Below, one piece after another: positions 1 to 12,618 of a stretch of DNA of 64,000 nt; position 1 is the first letter of the stretch, and every line of letters begins with the position of its first letter. The position numbers were made by a program, and so were the translations under genes. Under the pieces are notes generated by a model. The model searched no databases. It saw only the letters and a list, made by a program, of their open reading frames with translations, and was not told the origin of the DNA. The DNA is from Mactromeris polynyma (taxonomy: Eukaryota; Mollusca; Bivalvia; Venerida; Mactridae): the NCBI GenBank assembly GCA_032209605.1, contig JASFXZ010000018.1, positions 6,885,904 to 6,949,903 of the forward strand, given 5' to 3'.

Positions 1-1095
1 GTTTTATACAGAGTATGGTGACTGAATTTAATTATGTTCATTAAATCTATGCATGTGCCCAAAAGTAATATAACCAGTCTGTTCTTTGTATGTATATATA
101 TATACGATATATTTATGTTATAACAATCAAGAATATAATACAGTTATAACTTTAGATCATTATACTGACTATGTGTTGGTAGAATGTTGAAGTAAACGAA
201 TTTTGGTCACCTCAACTAGCGTACTGTATGTAGCGGTTATCTCCCCGTAACGGCGTACACGAAAATGGAGCTTTGTACAGAAACAGTCAAATTTCTAGGG
301 ACGCGGATACAAATTTCGAAAACGTGATTTGCAATAAATCGTTACAATCAAGTCTGTCAATTAGATTTTACGTTTGAATTGTATACTTCGACAATGGAAC
401 AGTATAACTATTTCGTATACGCATATTTCGCAATGACTAGACCTTAATGAGTCTGTGATAATGTGAGCTGCTGTTTCTTAATTTCATACGAAATATATTC
501 TGTATGATGACATACATTTCAACCGGGAGATTTTGTCAGGTTCGTCTGATATCCACCTGTGATTCATGTAGGGGTAACCTTCAGATGCTTACGGAAGGGT
601 AAGTTAGTACTGGTTGATAATTAATTCCTGGAAATATGGTTAGATCATCTGACCGCCATAAAACAACGTGCAAAATGGCATTCGACTATATAATAAAGTT
701 CACATGTCTAGGGGAATAAAGTGTAGCTTAGCAGAAACCTACTGAATGTTGAAACTGACGGATACGAACTGTAATACCAATTTGGATCTTATATTTAGCA
801 TACCGAGGCGGATAGGTTTTTGGCAATCTGATCGAAATAAACAAATCTGAAAATGTCAATGGTCTCTAACAAAGATGTTAAAACATAACGACATAGGCCA
901 ATTTAGCAGATAATCATGAGCCGGTAGCCAATGACCATGTTAAGAAGCTGAACAAAATTGTTTAATCCAGTCATTTACTTGGTACTTTGTGGGTGTATTT
1001 GTTAGCTAGAAGTCTTGTTATGTCTTGACATATAAAATGTCTTCGTTTGTAGTAGGGACAAAATAATAATCTTGTTTTATATCGACACTTTCTTT
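1..1095. other. Intergenic start of unit A
   Basis: No gene seen. The sequence is repeated at 34804-35860, which defines the start of the duplicated unit; unit B lacks about 40 bp after 220. A short, diverged echo of 960-1080 occurs at 34280-34410, next to the U2 gene. Confidence 0.8.
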
Positions 1096-1510
1096 GTTTA
1101 TTCCTGTCTGGTGGGCAGGGTTTGTTCCTGTCTGGCGGGCAGGGTTTATTCCTGTCTGATGGGCAGGGTTTATTCCTGTCTGGTGGGCAGGGTTTGTTCC
1201 TGTCTGATGGGAAGGGTTTATTTCTGTCTGGTAGGCAGGGTTTGTTCCTGTCTGGTGGACAGGGTTTATTCCTGTCTGGGGGGCAGGGTTTATTCCTGTC
1301 TGGTGGGCAGGGTTTGTTCCTGTCTGGTTGGCAGGGTTTGTTCCTGTCTGGTGGACAGGGTTTATTCCTGTCTGGTGGGCAGGGTTTATTCCTGTCTGGT
1401 GGGCAGGGTTTGTTCCTGTCTGGTTGGCAGGGTTTGTTCCTGTCTGGTGGACAGGGTTTATTCCTGTCTGGTGGGCAGGGTTTATTCCTGTCTGGTTGGC
1501 AGGGTTTGTT
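1096..1510. repeat. 24-bp G-rich minisatellite, about 17 copies, unit A
   Basis: Tandem units of CAGGGTTTATTCCTGTCTGG plus TGGG, with A/G alternation at one site and occasional TTGG or TGGA variants. The period is a multiple of three and the plus strand lacks stops in all three frames, so the array gives three overlapping artificial frames (repeats of VGRVYSCL, GQGLFLSG and AGFIPVWW). Each unit has GG.GGG..GGG runs. It lies about 0.8 kb beyond the end of gene 1. Confidence 0.95.
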
Positions 1511-2343
1511 CAGTAAACATGACTCTAAACACTGATAGTATTCGGTATGGCCTATTCCTTATATAATACAATGCGTAAGGAAACAGTTATTTACTTTATT
1601 TATAATGTTTCCTTAAACATTCCCTCATATTCTGAAATCCAAACTGTACTATTGGTATTGTTTAACAAGTTTTTCGATAACAGATGAAACGTTTAATTCG
1701 GATTTCATTAATTACTTGCTGGTATAAACCCTACTTTTTCGAACTCTTTGGTGATTACTATCGAGAGTTGCTAGTAAATATATTTGCTTGGTGTCCCTGA
1801 GTCGTACTTAAACTTTCTAAGTAGCAATCGGATCACCTCGGTTATTATCGGAAGTATTATGAGGGAATGTATTCCAAAATGGTTGCATGTGGAATTATGA
1901 CAGGTGTCTTTTAGATATTAAGACGGTACTCAAAACATTTCGATAATGTTGAATAGTGTATGTTTCCCTGGTCAGATGTCTATAGTAACAGCGTAGAAAA
2001 ACCGCATCACCTACCGTGATTTTAGGTACATTCTATAGTCAATTTTCCGAATTGTACGGAAATTGCCGAGAAGTTGCGATTTTCTAAGTATATCCTTTCA
2101 GAGTCGAGACATATTTGGATAAACTTCACTGGAACGAATGAAAATGTCCGTGTGTCTTTATTTGTGAACGGTTATTAACAAATGGTACCAAAGAAAACAT
2201 GTTTTCACTCGGAATGTGAAAATAATCGGAACGATACAACTTAATAGGAGGAAAATGTAAGCGCACATCAAGCAGAAAAAGTTTCACGGGTTTGCCAATA
2301 TATATTTCCTTATATCGATGTTGTATTCATCAACACGTCCAAG

Positions 2344-2349
2344 TTTATT
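2344..2349 (-). terminator. AATAAA overlapping the stop codon of gene 1 (unit A)
   Basis: The last codons CAA TAA followed by A form AATAAA, so a poly(A) signal overlaps the stop. The same hexamer is at 37256-37261 in unit B. A more usual signal lies near 2157, so the 3' UTR could be extremely short or about 0.2 kb. Confidence 0.5.
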
Positions 2350-4209
2350 GTTTATGTAGCAATACTCCAGAGAATCCAGTGTGGTATCTGATAGTAGCGT
2401 ACGTCCCATGAACTTTACCTTCGCCCTCGACCCAAACGGAATCTCCAGCGACGAGATCGGTAACGGTTGTGACGCCGCCAACATTCCAACCCGTGGTATG
2501 ACCTGCAATAGTGTATTCGATAACCTCTCGTTTATTGCTGACAGATTGTACCATGAAGAAGGCACCAGGGTTACCGGCTGGATTTCCAAGAACCATTGAA
2601 AAGATGTAGGTACCATTATACGGAGCTGTAAATATGCCATTGTGTGGATTGTACGCATCTCCAATATTAAGACCTACTTGATCAAAAACAATTGTTTTGC
2701 CTGTGGACACTTGATAAGTGGTCTCACTTAGTACACTCCTAAATGCCACGCTTGGTGTCTTTGTTTGTCTTAGCTCTGCAAAACAAAAATCGTTTGCATA
2801 TAATTTACAATAACATTATTTGATTCAACTATGTCCAATATACACTAAGATATGGAAGTCTTACTATTGTTCCGGTTTTTTTATCATTACCCTGGAAGGT
2901 AGACACTCCAAGCGAAAAGCGTCTGGTATTTAAAAAAAATCAGACAGGTCTCCAAATAATTCAACATTTTCCAATACCTTTATTGCATGATAAATTCGCA
3001 TGGTTTCTAGCAATGAGCACGTAATGATGTAAGCTGCAAAATAAAAATTGCTTCACTGTATTTTTCATCCCTTGAGCGGTTTAGTCGGAGCAGACATACA
3101 GCTAATTCTTGAAGTGGAGGATGAAACATTGCAATTTAACAATTGTTTTATACGAATGGTCGTCATGTCTATATTCAGTTTAGTTCAGGCTCAACTTTAC
3201 GTGCATGCTCCGTATTTTAAAATTCTTACCTGACATTTCTCTTTGTAACTCGTTAACAGTTGCCTCGGTTTGTATCGATGTTTCTCTTAGCTTGGCAATG
3301 TCTGAAAATAACATTTATCATAGTGTGTAATGCACAATTATAAGGAAACCGTATCACCGATTGCCCTGATTTTCGTCTGATGATATGTCCTAAACATGCA
3401 TAGTTATATAGCATAATTCATGCTACTAAATAAAACATACGTTACAGTGCGCTTTAATTCCATGAATAATATTTTGAGTGTTACTGTAGTGGCTTTGGTT
3501 GATCGCTGTTTCAACATAATCGATGTTACCTACGTTCGGTGGTAAGGTGACCTTAAAAGGGTTACTAAGTTATCCAGTCTTGAACTAGATTATCGAAGAA
3601 ACGTAAAATACAAATACACCAAATCAGGCACAGCGTGAATGACGATACAAATTGTCTTGAGACACATTAGGACGGAAATTAAAGGTATTCTCCGGTAAAA
3701 TATTTATTGAGCTTCTATTCAAAACTTTTAGATAGAAAAAAAGATGTATTTATTTAGTTTAAACTTATTTATTTGGCATCGATTGCGAAACAAGTTCTTA
3801 CAACTTATACTAATCCCTCGATGACTGCTTCCTGGCTACCAACCAAATTTAGGGATTGTGAAGTGCGTGATATCAAACCCCGCTGATCACGGGGCTCAAA
3901 CTCATGACCTTCGGGTCAGGAGTCAGGCGCTATACCCCTCGACCACTGCGCTTCATTTTATTTTGTATTTTGGTGTCAGTCAATAAATCTCGACCTTAAA
4001 ACACGGATAATATGGATATAACGCTTGTACATACCTCCTAATTCGTGATCACGTCCACATACTGTCGCCTTCAGCCTCAGAATTTCATTTTCTAGTTCAA
4101 GCAGTTTTATATTAACACTTTGAATATCCATGGGTTCATTCTCATTGCAAAGCATAGAATTGAACTGGACAAATAATATAAACACTTTAATGTACATTCC
4201 CAAAGCCAT
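2345..4209 (-). CDS. Secreted coiled-coil C1q-domain protein, gene 1 of unit A (3 exons)
   Basis: Predicted secreted globular C1q protein of 225 residues. Exon 1 is 4035-4209 (175 nt), exon 2 is 3230-3301 (72 nt) and exon 3 is 2345-2775 (431 nt, with stop). All junctions are GT..AG and phase 1. Residues 1-21 form a hydrophobic signal peptide (MALGMYIKVFILF...). Residues about 25-85 have the leucine/isoleucine heptads of a trimerising coil (VNIKLLELENEILRL). Residues about 92-225 are the C1q jelly roll, with the family pattern F..VGLN.G..Y....GIF.APYNGTY.FSM and the closing YHTGFSG. There is no collagen Gly-X-Y stretch. I chose the MALG start because it opens the signal peptide; a Met 15 codons upstream is also in frame. 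The stop codon lies inside AATAAA; another AATAAA is near 2157. In bivalves such proteins act as secreted pattern-recognition lectins; the ligand here is unknown. Confidence 0.9.
3860..3953 (-). mobile_element. tRNA-derived SINE-like sequence, unit A, gene 1 intron
   Basis: The minus strand reads GCGCAGTGGTCGAGGGGTAT, AGCGCCTGACTCCTGACCCG, then GAGTTTGAGCCCCG: an A-box-like and a weak B-box-like element at tRNA spacing. It ends in the first intron of gene 1. Short and degenerate, so probably a SINE head rather than a tRNA gene. Confidence 0.5.
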
Positions 4210-5387
4210 ATTCGTGAAGATAAGTGCGTATGTCGTACCACAATGTAACAACAAGTCTGTCTAACAATTGGTAGAATTAGTTTGCTATGAAGAATGAATA
4301 CCATTGGCACTGACTCAACACTGTTAGCATAACTGCTTTGTTTGATTCTACCTGACATTCACGACATGCTCATATGTATTAGTACATAGCCATTTCATAG
4401 CAATTATTATTATCTGCAGTTCTATGTTGCACACTATACGCTTACATTACTCAAGCTTGTCCTGCTCTACTCGTTCATGCATTTACACACGTATACACGC
4501 GCATGCGCACGCACACATGTTTATGCACATACTAGGGATCGTTTTGCGCCTAGATGGAACATAGAAATTTACTATACGCAGTTATGTTCACGTTATTACG
4601 GTATGAACCTCAGAACTGTCAAGTCGCGTTCGTCCAGTTTAAGAGGCTTTTATTTTACAACCCATACAAATGATAGCCGTTCTATTGCATCATTGTTATT
4701 TTGCATTAATGTAAAGTTTTAATTTCATGATCGCTTACTTTTACAATGCAAATAAACAAGGAAACCGAAATTGAAATTAACGTGTTTACCATGGCGTGTC
4801 AGTTACATAGACCAATACTTAGCAAATATATTTATGGCTATAATTGCTGTTCGTTTTCAATAATCATTTCAACCGCGGAATCCGTCTAGATTGCAACTCT
4901 ATATAATTAATTATGTTTATGAATGCGGACTAGAAATACAATAGTGCGTTTCAGCTCAGTGTTAACATTGTTAGTTCGTATTTATTTACGGTTGTAAACA
5001 AATTATATTCAGCCAATGAAAACGCGTTTTTGAAAATATTGACCAATAAACTTCGTGTTCACATGGACGGTATTCTCAACTAATGTCTTGAGATTTCGTA
5101 AAAAAAACAAGACGAAGATAAATGCATGTATACGGAAAAGACAAAGCAACGCCGGGCTTGTTTAAATACAGCATTGTTGTGGTACGTAATAATAAAAAGT
5201 TTTCAAAGTTTATTTCGTTTAAAACCAGAAGGTCACAGACCCATGTGGCTAATCAGTATACAAACAGATATAAATATAAATATGGAGAACATCAAAATAT
5301 GAACATATCATATTATTAATATCAACATACCAACATTACTAACATATCATTATAAAATTATATGAAAATTATAACCCTACAATCTGT

Positions 5388-5438
5388 TATATATATATAT
5401 ATATGTGCGTGTGCGTGCGTGTGCGTGTGTGTGTGTAT
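5388..5438. repeat. AT/GT dinucleotide microsatellite, unit A
   Basis: (TA)n followed by interrupted (TG)n with CGTG variants. It lies in about 390 bp (about 5175-5565) that unit B lacks. Confidence 0.9.
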
Positions 5439-5585
5439 AAAACATGATCATAATACATTTACTATTGACAATAATCCTAATACATACAATATATATACAT
5501 ATATATCATAATTAGTATAGGAGTACCATGTCCCTAGCACTGATTCCTTATCGAAACGAAATATACATGCGTAAAACATTCTTAC

Positions 5586-6441
5586 CTAACACTTCTTTTC
5601 GGAACGCCGCAACAGTCGAATCGGTTCGTAAAGAAGTTTCTTTTAACTAAGCAATGTCTGAAATTAATGTATACATGTTTATAGCGTTTGACACCATTTT
5701 TCAACAGCTTTTCCATTTATACGGTGGTCAGTTGACCTAACCAGTTTTCCAGCGATTAATTATCAACCAATGCTAAAATGCTTTCCGCAAGCAGCTAACA
5801 ACTTTTCAACATGTATCAATGGTGGAGCCAAATGACTGTAGCCAAGTCCTGTTACAGAATTATATGACCTGCACAGCCCGGGAATCGAGCACGGAGCTGG
5901 CGGGTGACAGCTCACTGCTGGTCCAGCTGAGCTAATCGGGTGGGCTGATATGTACGATAAAAAATGAAACATTATAGAACTGCCTAAAATAAGGAAAATA
6001 TTTTGGAAAAGTAGTCACGTACAGCATGAACCATACTTAAAGAAATACCAAATCGTTGTGTTAATCAGTACCATTTCAACCATTTCATCGTCATTGCTTG
6101 TCATAACTATTAAAAAAAACGTTTTATATACAATTACATGTTGTATGAATATATGTAAATATCATTTGTTTCTGGAGTGTTTAAAGTTATCCACAAGTCG
6201 CAGAAAGTCGATGTTTCAACTTTCTCACTCAATTTGTGTGTATCAATGTAATGTATGCGCTCACCTTGTAATTCCTGATCACGTCCGCACATTGTTGCTT
6301 TCAGCCGTAAAATTTCATTTTCAAGCTCTAGCAGTTTTATATTAACACTTTGAATATTAATCTGTTCGTTCCCATAGCACAGCATAGAACAAAACTGTAC
6401 AAACATATACATGTACCCACTAAATACATCTCTTTGGCCAT
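5586..6441 (-). pseudogene. Broken C1q gene 2 of unit A: exons 1 and 2 only, frameshift plus nonsense codon
   Basis: Exon 1 (6265-6441) and exon 2 (5586-5657, 72 nt, intact GT/AG sites) match gene 1 in structure. Exon 1 is 177 nt, against 178 nt in the unit B copy: one A is missing from a run near 6400, which shifts the frame inside the signal peptide. Exon 2 has an in-frame TAG at 5647-5649 where gene 1 has AAG. No C1q exon lies downstream between exon 2 and gene 1. Sequence upstream of exon 1 (about 6785-6960) resembles sequence upstream of gene 1 (about 4670-4870), so this is an old tandem duplicate of gene 1 that lost its C1q exon. A start at the internal MYMFVQF would restore the coil frame but leave almost no signal peptide. 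Confidence 0.8.
5765..5947 (-). mobile_element. tRNA-derived SINE, unit A
   Basis: Minus strand: GATTAGCTCAGCTGGACCAG (canonical A box) and, about 35 bp on, GTGCTCGATTCCCGGG (B box), then an unrelated tail with GGACTTGGCTACAGTCATTTGG. A tRNA head plus tail is the SINE layout. It lies in the first intron of the broken gene 2. Confidence 0.6.
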
Positions 6442-6601
6442 ATCACTGAAAATGTGTGTGTACTTTGAAATGAACTTAAACAAAAACATTTGGCGAAATT
6501 CGTTTTCTCGGAAGAATATATAACACTGACACTGAATCAATACGAGAAAGATTAGTTTCATTCCAGCTGGCATGCAAGGTGTTTTAATGTAAACTGGCAT
6601 T

Positions 6602-8948
6602 GATGTTTACAAAATCTTTACAGGTGAGTTCCTGATGTTCGTAACAACATACATAGGGCCTACGCATCGCTTGCACACACGCACGCTGGCACACAAACAC
6701 ACATTGTCATAGATTGGTGTAATCTCAGAATTAGCCCGACACGTTCTTTCAGTTAAAGATGCTATCATTTTAACAGCGAAGAAAATTGCCATTCTATCGC
6801 ATTATCGCTTATTATATTAATGCAATGGACATAATAAATGCATGTAGTATAAATTTGCATAATCGCTTACTTTTACCAGGAAGTTTAACAAAGACGAACA
6901 AAACTGAAATTAATGTGCTGATCACGAAGTGTCAGTCACACAGATCAGTGATTCACAAATATAATTAATGCTATAATTATTGTATATTTTTCAGATTTCA
7001 TCAATCCAAGGGTCGTGATCATATCTACTATATTTAATGAACTATGTTTACTCTGTGTAGAGAAGTTTTGATCTGAGAATGTGGTTCTGCCTGTTCCAAG
7101 CTCATACTGTATATGTCGTTCGGGGGTACTTTGAGAGGACAGGAATCAACCGTCTAGACTGACATTCCCACTCTCCAAGATTAAAACTCCATTATATGCT
7201 TGTGTCAGGTTAGATTCCGCTAGTAGTATTAGCCCTTCAAGTTCAACCTGGAACTTGTTATGCTGGTCTAAGGGTAAAACAATATGCCATTTATCTATCA
7301 GAAACTAAATAGGAAGCAATTGAATGTGTTCCAAAGCTGCTATTAACTGCAATGGACACACACCCCATATTGTCCACACACGTACAACGAATAATAGGTT
7401 GGTGACGCGGATGCAGAAAGTTTATCGGGCCAGGCGGATGAATTTATCCACATAAATACCGAAGCCGAGGCTGATAAACTTTCTCCATCCGCGTCACTAA
7501 CCTATTACTCTATTTATCTTTCACTTCTTATGTTAAGTAAGGGGAACTACCTTCAATTTCAAATAATGCCGAGTTACATCCCCTACATTGTGACGTTATA
7601 GATATTGTGAAGTATTGAATATAATTATGGTAAGCCGATAAAAATAGTTCCTATGACTCTGAAACATTTTCAACAGCAATATGTATTTTTACGCGTTTTG
7701 AATCATCTGATGAACATTAATCAATAACAAATGTAAGAATGTGAGTCGACAACGACCTAGTACGGTTAATTGATACGTAATTTCCAACGGTTGTTTACAA
7801 GACATGAGAAATGTCAAGCTCTGCAGAACGTGTTAATACCAGAAATGACGTTTCCTTTTATTTCATGTGCATATGAAAGTTTTGAATATTTAAAACTGCA
7901 GCAGAAAACAAATATGTATACTCTGTCTAACTGTGTAATTTACGATTGCAAAGGAATTCCTGGTACAATTGGGTGAAACCGGACAATGATTCTAATATTG
8001 AGATGATGGGTGGGGTACGTACTGCTATTGCTACTGATATGTTATTCTTGTTAGAAACCCGACAACACAGGTCATCACTGATGAGTTCAAACGATGTTCT
8101 TCAATAAGCACTTGCAATCCGTTCAAAAGGCTGACTGAGGTTCTCGAAGGATACAATTGAGCACCGTTTGTATAAAAACTGAACAATTTTGAAGAAAGGA
8201 ACATTTTATTGTATGCATTATACAAAAAGATGAAAAGTGTGATAGTATTCAATTGTAAAATTCATTATTTGAGTAAGTCGACAAAAAAGATAACATCGCG
8301 ACGCTTGACTAAAAAAAGTCCGGCTAGTCACGTGGTCATGTGGCGTGAAATAATTTTTGTTTGACCAAGTGACCTGATAAAACCAAAAATATCGGACATC
8401 CTGTCATCGGATCGAAATTACTGCAGTAAAAATATATTAAAATGTATTGCAAACTCATAATATTCCTACTTCTTGCGAAAGTTACCCTTTTCATGGTTAT
8501 TATAGTGATATTAAATATAATAAACAACAATTCTCAAATTATTTGGTCAAATCGTTGAAGATATTATTAAACTATATGCATACATTTTCAATGTGATACC
8601 GCAAGTGAAACTATAAAGTACGTGTAGTTTTATTCCTAGCGCTTTGCAAGCTTTGAGTAATATATGGTTTTCTTTTAAAAAAGTTAGTACAAAAGTATTG
8701 GTTAACTAACAATGAAACAGACTACACATGTTTATACAGGTCATGAAACTATATTTATTCTACACAAAAGCAAAATTCAAACAATGTTCACGTCGTTTAT
8801 AGCGTAATTTTCATGAATCTTTGAAAAAATTCGTACACAATGAATCGTTACAAACGAGGGTGTGTAATGAACAACACTACTCTTGTCTTATGGGATGGTC
8901 ATTGTGTAAGTGATGATTACAAAAATACGTAAATTGATAGCACTTGGT
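6602..8948. other. Intergenic between genes 2 and 3, unit A
   Basis: No gene. It holds the region upstream of gene 2 (similar to that upstream of gene 1), the 116-bp hairpin, and 3' flank of gene 3, of which 7,690-8,948 is echoed in diverged form at 49,560-50,760 downstream of gene 4. Unit B counterpart: 41,060-43,463. Confidence 0.7.
7392..7507. repeat. Hairpin-forming inverted repeat, unit A
   Basis: Arms of about 35 bp: TAATAGGTTGGTGACGCGGA... and the near reverse complement ...TCCGCGTCACTAACCTATTA, around a loop of about 45 bp. GC-richer than its surroundings. Could be a small palindromic MITE; no clear target duplication. Identical layout in unit B. Confidence 0.75.
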
Positions 8949-11900
8949 TTACTGTTTATTCACCAATATTCCAGAGAATCCGGTGTGGTACCTATCTGTT
9001 GGTGTAGCCCCGCTAGCATAACCTTCGCCTGTCACCCATACTGAATCTCCAGCACTGACATCGGCTACAGTTGTGACTCCACCCATATCCCATCCTGATG
9101 TGTGACCACCAAACACGTATTCAAGTGCTGTTTGCTTACTTCCATCCGAATGCACCATATAAAACACACCGGGTTTTCCCTTAGGATTTCCTAGGGTCAT
9201 TGAAAATATGTAGGTACCATTATATGGCACCGTAAATATGCCGGTGTGGCGATTGTATCCATCCCCAGTGTTTAGACCTACTTGATCGAAAACGATAATT
9301 TGGCCTTTGACCACAGGACCGATGGTCGTACTAAGCACACTCCTGAATGCCACATTTGGTGTCCTTGTCCGTTGTGAAAGTTCTGTAACCCAAAAATACA
9401 GTAATGTAGTGCAAGTAATCCAATACCTAGATTTCTGAAATACTCAAATATTCAATGAAATAAGTAACAATTATTTTCAGAAATACAAAATTCGTTTTTA
9501 TACTTATTGACGTAAGCTTCAATAAAACATTAATTCATAATGCAGTTCTTCAGTTATTTATTTCGAAACCAGATTTACAATACGCCCAACTGTTGAATAG
9601 AAAGAAGTAATTCTTGAGCAAAATTTAATACAATTGTCAAACAAATGCACAAATCAGCAGAATAAATATAACTTTTCCATTTTGTATGGGATTCATTTTT
9701 TTGGTACGTTTTTGTTTTATTTGTATGCGATGCACTATCTAGCAAAACAGACATATTTCTAAATATAGTTTAATATAGAATGTTATTAGCTTTCACTCAG
9801 AAGTGTTCCCAAGTTCAGGCTTGTCTTTATTAGCATGTCTGGTGATAAATATGCTGGCATATTACTGCCACCAGTTAGCATGATAGCGTTCGCGAATTAA
9901 TTCGTGTTAACCACTTAATTATTACGATAAATATCTAGCTATCTAGTTAATATTCGTGATAAATTTTCGGTAAGATAAATATCATACAACTAGAAACAGG
10001 CTTGAAAGTGCCCAGAACTGCCACCTCTTACGTTTTTATGATGTATTACACTAGATTTAAGTGACAACACGAATCTTATCTTGTTGACCACTTATTATGT
10101 TACTTAATAACTCAAATTCGCGAATTTCACTTAAGATTCGTGTTACCACTTATTTATAAATAAGTTTTTGGCTTTACATGTAAGTGGTAACACGAATCTT
10201 AAGTGAAATTCGCGAATTTGAGTTATTAAGTAACATAATAAATGGTCAACTAGATAAGATTCGTGTTACCACTTACATGTAGAAGCCCAAAAATGAATAA
10301 GTGGTAACACGAATCTTAAGTGAAATTCGCGATTTTAAGTTATTAAGTAACATAATAAATGGTCAACTAGATAAGATTCGTGTTACCACTTACATCTATA
10401 AGCCAAACTTGCCAAACACGAATCTTAAGTGAAATTCGCGAATTTGAGTTATTAAGTAACATAATAAGTGGTCATCTAGATAAGATTCGTGTTGCCACTT
10501 AAATCTAGTGTAATACATCATTAAAAGGTAAGAGGTGGCAGTTCCGGGCACTTTCAAGCCTGTTTCTTGTTGTATGATATTTATCTTACCGAAAATTTAT
10601 CACGAATATCAACTAGATAGCTAGATATTTATCGTAATAATTAAGTGGTTAACACGAATTAATTCGCGAACGCTATCATGCTAACTGGTGGCAGTAATAT
10701 GCCACCATAGATAAAGGAACAAACACGTAGTTTAAAATGCTCACCCTGCACTTCCTTTCGTAACTCCGTAACTGTTGCTTCGGTTTGTAGTGATGTTTCC
10801 CTTAGCCTGGCAATGTCTGAAAATAGTATTTATCATTCTATGTACAGCTTTATTAGAATATATAAGGAAACCATGAAATACTGATATAAATTATGGGAAA
10901 GGTTAGTATTTTATTTTGTATACATGGCATTTTCCCAGACAAACATTCATAGCATAATTTCATACTGCAACCAATGCCAACATATTGTAGGGAATTAATA
11001 AATAGACGCACAGCCGTTTAAACAGTTTCTTAGTTTCGCAAGGCGATAAGATAACTTGGATTTCTGAATTTTCTTCACGTAATATAATGATTCAGCAAGA
11101 AATGAACAACTCTACAAGATGTATTTTAGATATAGGACGAATGACCTCATTATCTTCAGGCGTATCGGGAAGGAAATTATGTCTCTCATACGAAACATTT
11201 CTTGGCTTTGTATGCAAAAGGTTAGGTAAACAGGCGATATTTTTCGATGCGATACCCCTTGTATTACCGCATATGTCAATAAGCCCGACTTTACCATGCG
11301 CAGAATATCTATAGATTAATCAAATCACTGAATATGTTTCACTGTATACACTGTAGCAACAGAGCTTCCGAGGAGCATAATGTGTCCATATGCCCGAACG
11401 TCCCACACATGTCTCCCCTGTTATCAAACATCAACTATCACAACATAAATCAGTGACTTTTTACTTAAAGTTCTACTCCTTTATTCCTCAATAAACATCA
11501 CAAATAATAAAACAGCTTCGTTTTGCACGTTTTGCAACATCATCATCCGATTAATAATCATATATGTTCTTCAACTCGTTTGCGATTATTTGCATGTCAT
11601 CATCGTAGGTTAAACGTTTTATTTGGCTTATTATGTCGATTAAAGTATGGTCCGAGAGATCGGTGTCCCGATTATAAAGGATAATCTTTGCCATAGAGCA
11701 AATTGTCGTGTTAAATCGTCCTTATTCGACGTAAGTGTTGACCGTTGTCGTCGACTGGTGATCATGATTAATAAAGATTGATGCCGATTCTGTATGATTA
11801 ACCAAGAGTAGCACGTGGAGTCGTTACAGCTCCTTAATATTCACGCAGCCTTACCGACTCAACAGGAGGACTTACTGAGACTCAAACCGACTCTTGATAG

Positions 11901-12618
11901 TACGAACATTCAGGACTCACCAATATATGTTTCAAGCCATAGCGAGTCGGCATACCGAGTCGTAAAAGTGTGAATAGGGCTTAATGTATGTGAATTCTAT
12001 ACGCAACACAATAATAACCATAATAATTATTATGACACCGCATGTGATGATATTAAGGGTTTTACTCATTACCGCGACTGTAACAGTCATTATCAGATGT
12101 AGGGGAGCTCTATACGTCAAAGTGAAATACATTGTACTCATTTTGAAGTTGATGAGAACCTTACACCGATAGATCTCCCAGGGAGTTGTATATGCTGGCA
12201 TAACACAAGGCAGTCCTTGTGAGCTGTATGCGTTGTGACCTAATGCACAAAGCTTCCTTGGAGCTTAATGTGTCAGGACGTAACGATTATGGCTTTCTGG
12301 GAGTTATTTTTGTCCAGACTTTACGCATTGAGTTTCCTGGATGCTCTATGTGTCAGGGCGTAACGTATAGAGCTTCTATAGGAGCTCTGCGTACTGTGAG
12401 TTCTATGTATCGCGAGCTCTAAACTATCTAACAGTGTACTTACCTTCTAATTCTTGATCACGTCCACACAATGTCGCCTTTAGTCGTAAAATTTCATTTT
12501 CCAATTCAAGCAGTTTCATATTAACACTTTGAATATCCACAGGTTCGTTCCCATAGCAAACAGGGATAGAACAGAACTGGACGAAGAATATAAACGCTAA
12601 ATACATCCCTACAACCAT
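8949..12618 (-). CDS. Secreted coiled-coil C1q-domain protein, gene 3 of unit A (3 exons)
   Basis: Predicted 226-residue secreted C1q protein. Exon 1 is 12444-12618 (175 nt), exon 2 is 10745-10816 (72 nt, donor GTGAGC) and exon 3 is 8949-9382 (434 nt with stop). All junctions are phase 1. It begins MVVGMYLAF, a signal peptide ending near CYGNEP, followed by the heptad coil MKLLELENEILRL and 24 more coil residues from exon 2. The C1q domain starts near PNVAFRSVL and has the usual FDQVGLN, GIFTVPYNGTYIFSM and YHTGFSGILV blocks. The second intron holds an 860-bp foldback element (9850-10709); the first holds a degenerate 40-bp tandem repeat. An AATAAA occurs within the last codons (Val-Asn-Lys-Gln) and another near 8755. 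The unit B copy differs mostly at nonsynonymous sites. Confidence 0.9.
9850..10709. mobile_element. Foldback (long inverted repeat) element, 860 bp, unit A, in gene 3 intron
   Basis: Starts TATGCTGGCATATTACTGCC and ends with the reverse complement of TATGGTGGCATATTACTGCC, flanked on both sides by GATAAA (9844-9849 and 10710-10715), a 6-bp target duplication. Nearly the whole element is two inverted arms, each with imperfect-palindrome monomers of about 116 bp built on AAGTGGTAACACGAATCTTA, ATTCGCGAATTT and TTCGTGTTACCACTT. It encodes nothing. It lies in the second intron of gene 3 and is shared, in shortened form, with unit B (44369-44673), so this insertion predates the duplication. Confidence 0.85.
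12221..12420. repeat. Degenerate 40-bp tandem repeat, 5 units, unit A
   Basis: Five consecutive 40-base units with starts at 12221, 12261, 12301, 12341 and 12381, sharing GAGCT.TATGTGTCAGG.CGTAACG...AGCTTCTTGG. It lies in the first intron of gene 3. Unit B keeps about two units (45643-45725). Confidence 0.7.

Noticed and set aside
1072..1566. Repetitive Cys-rich or WWAGF proteins from the 24-bp arrays
   Set aside because: All three plus frames are open only because the period is divisible by three and the unit lacks stops; no start context, splice context or flanking domain.
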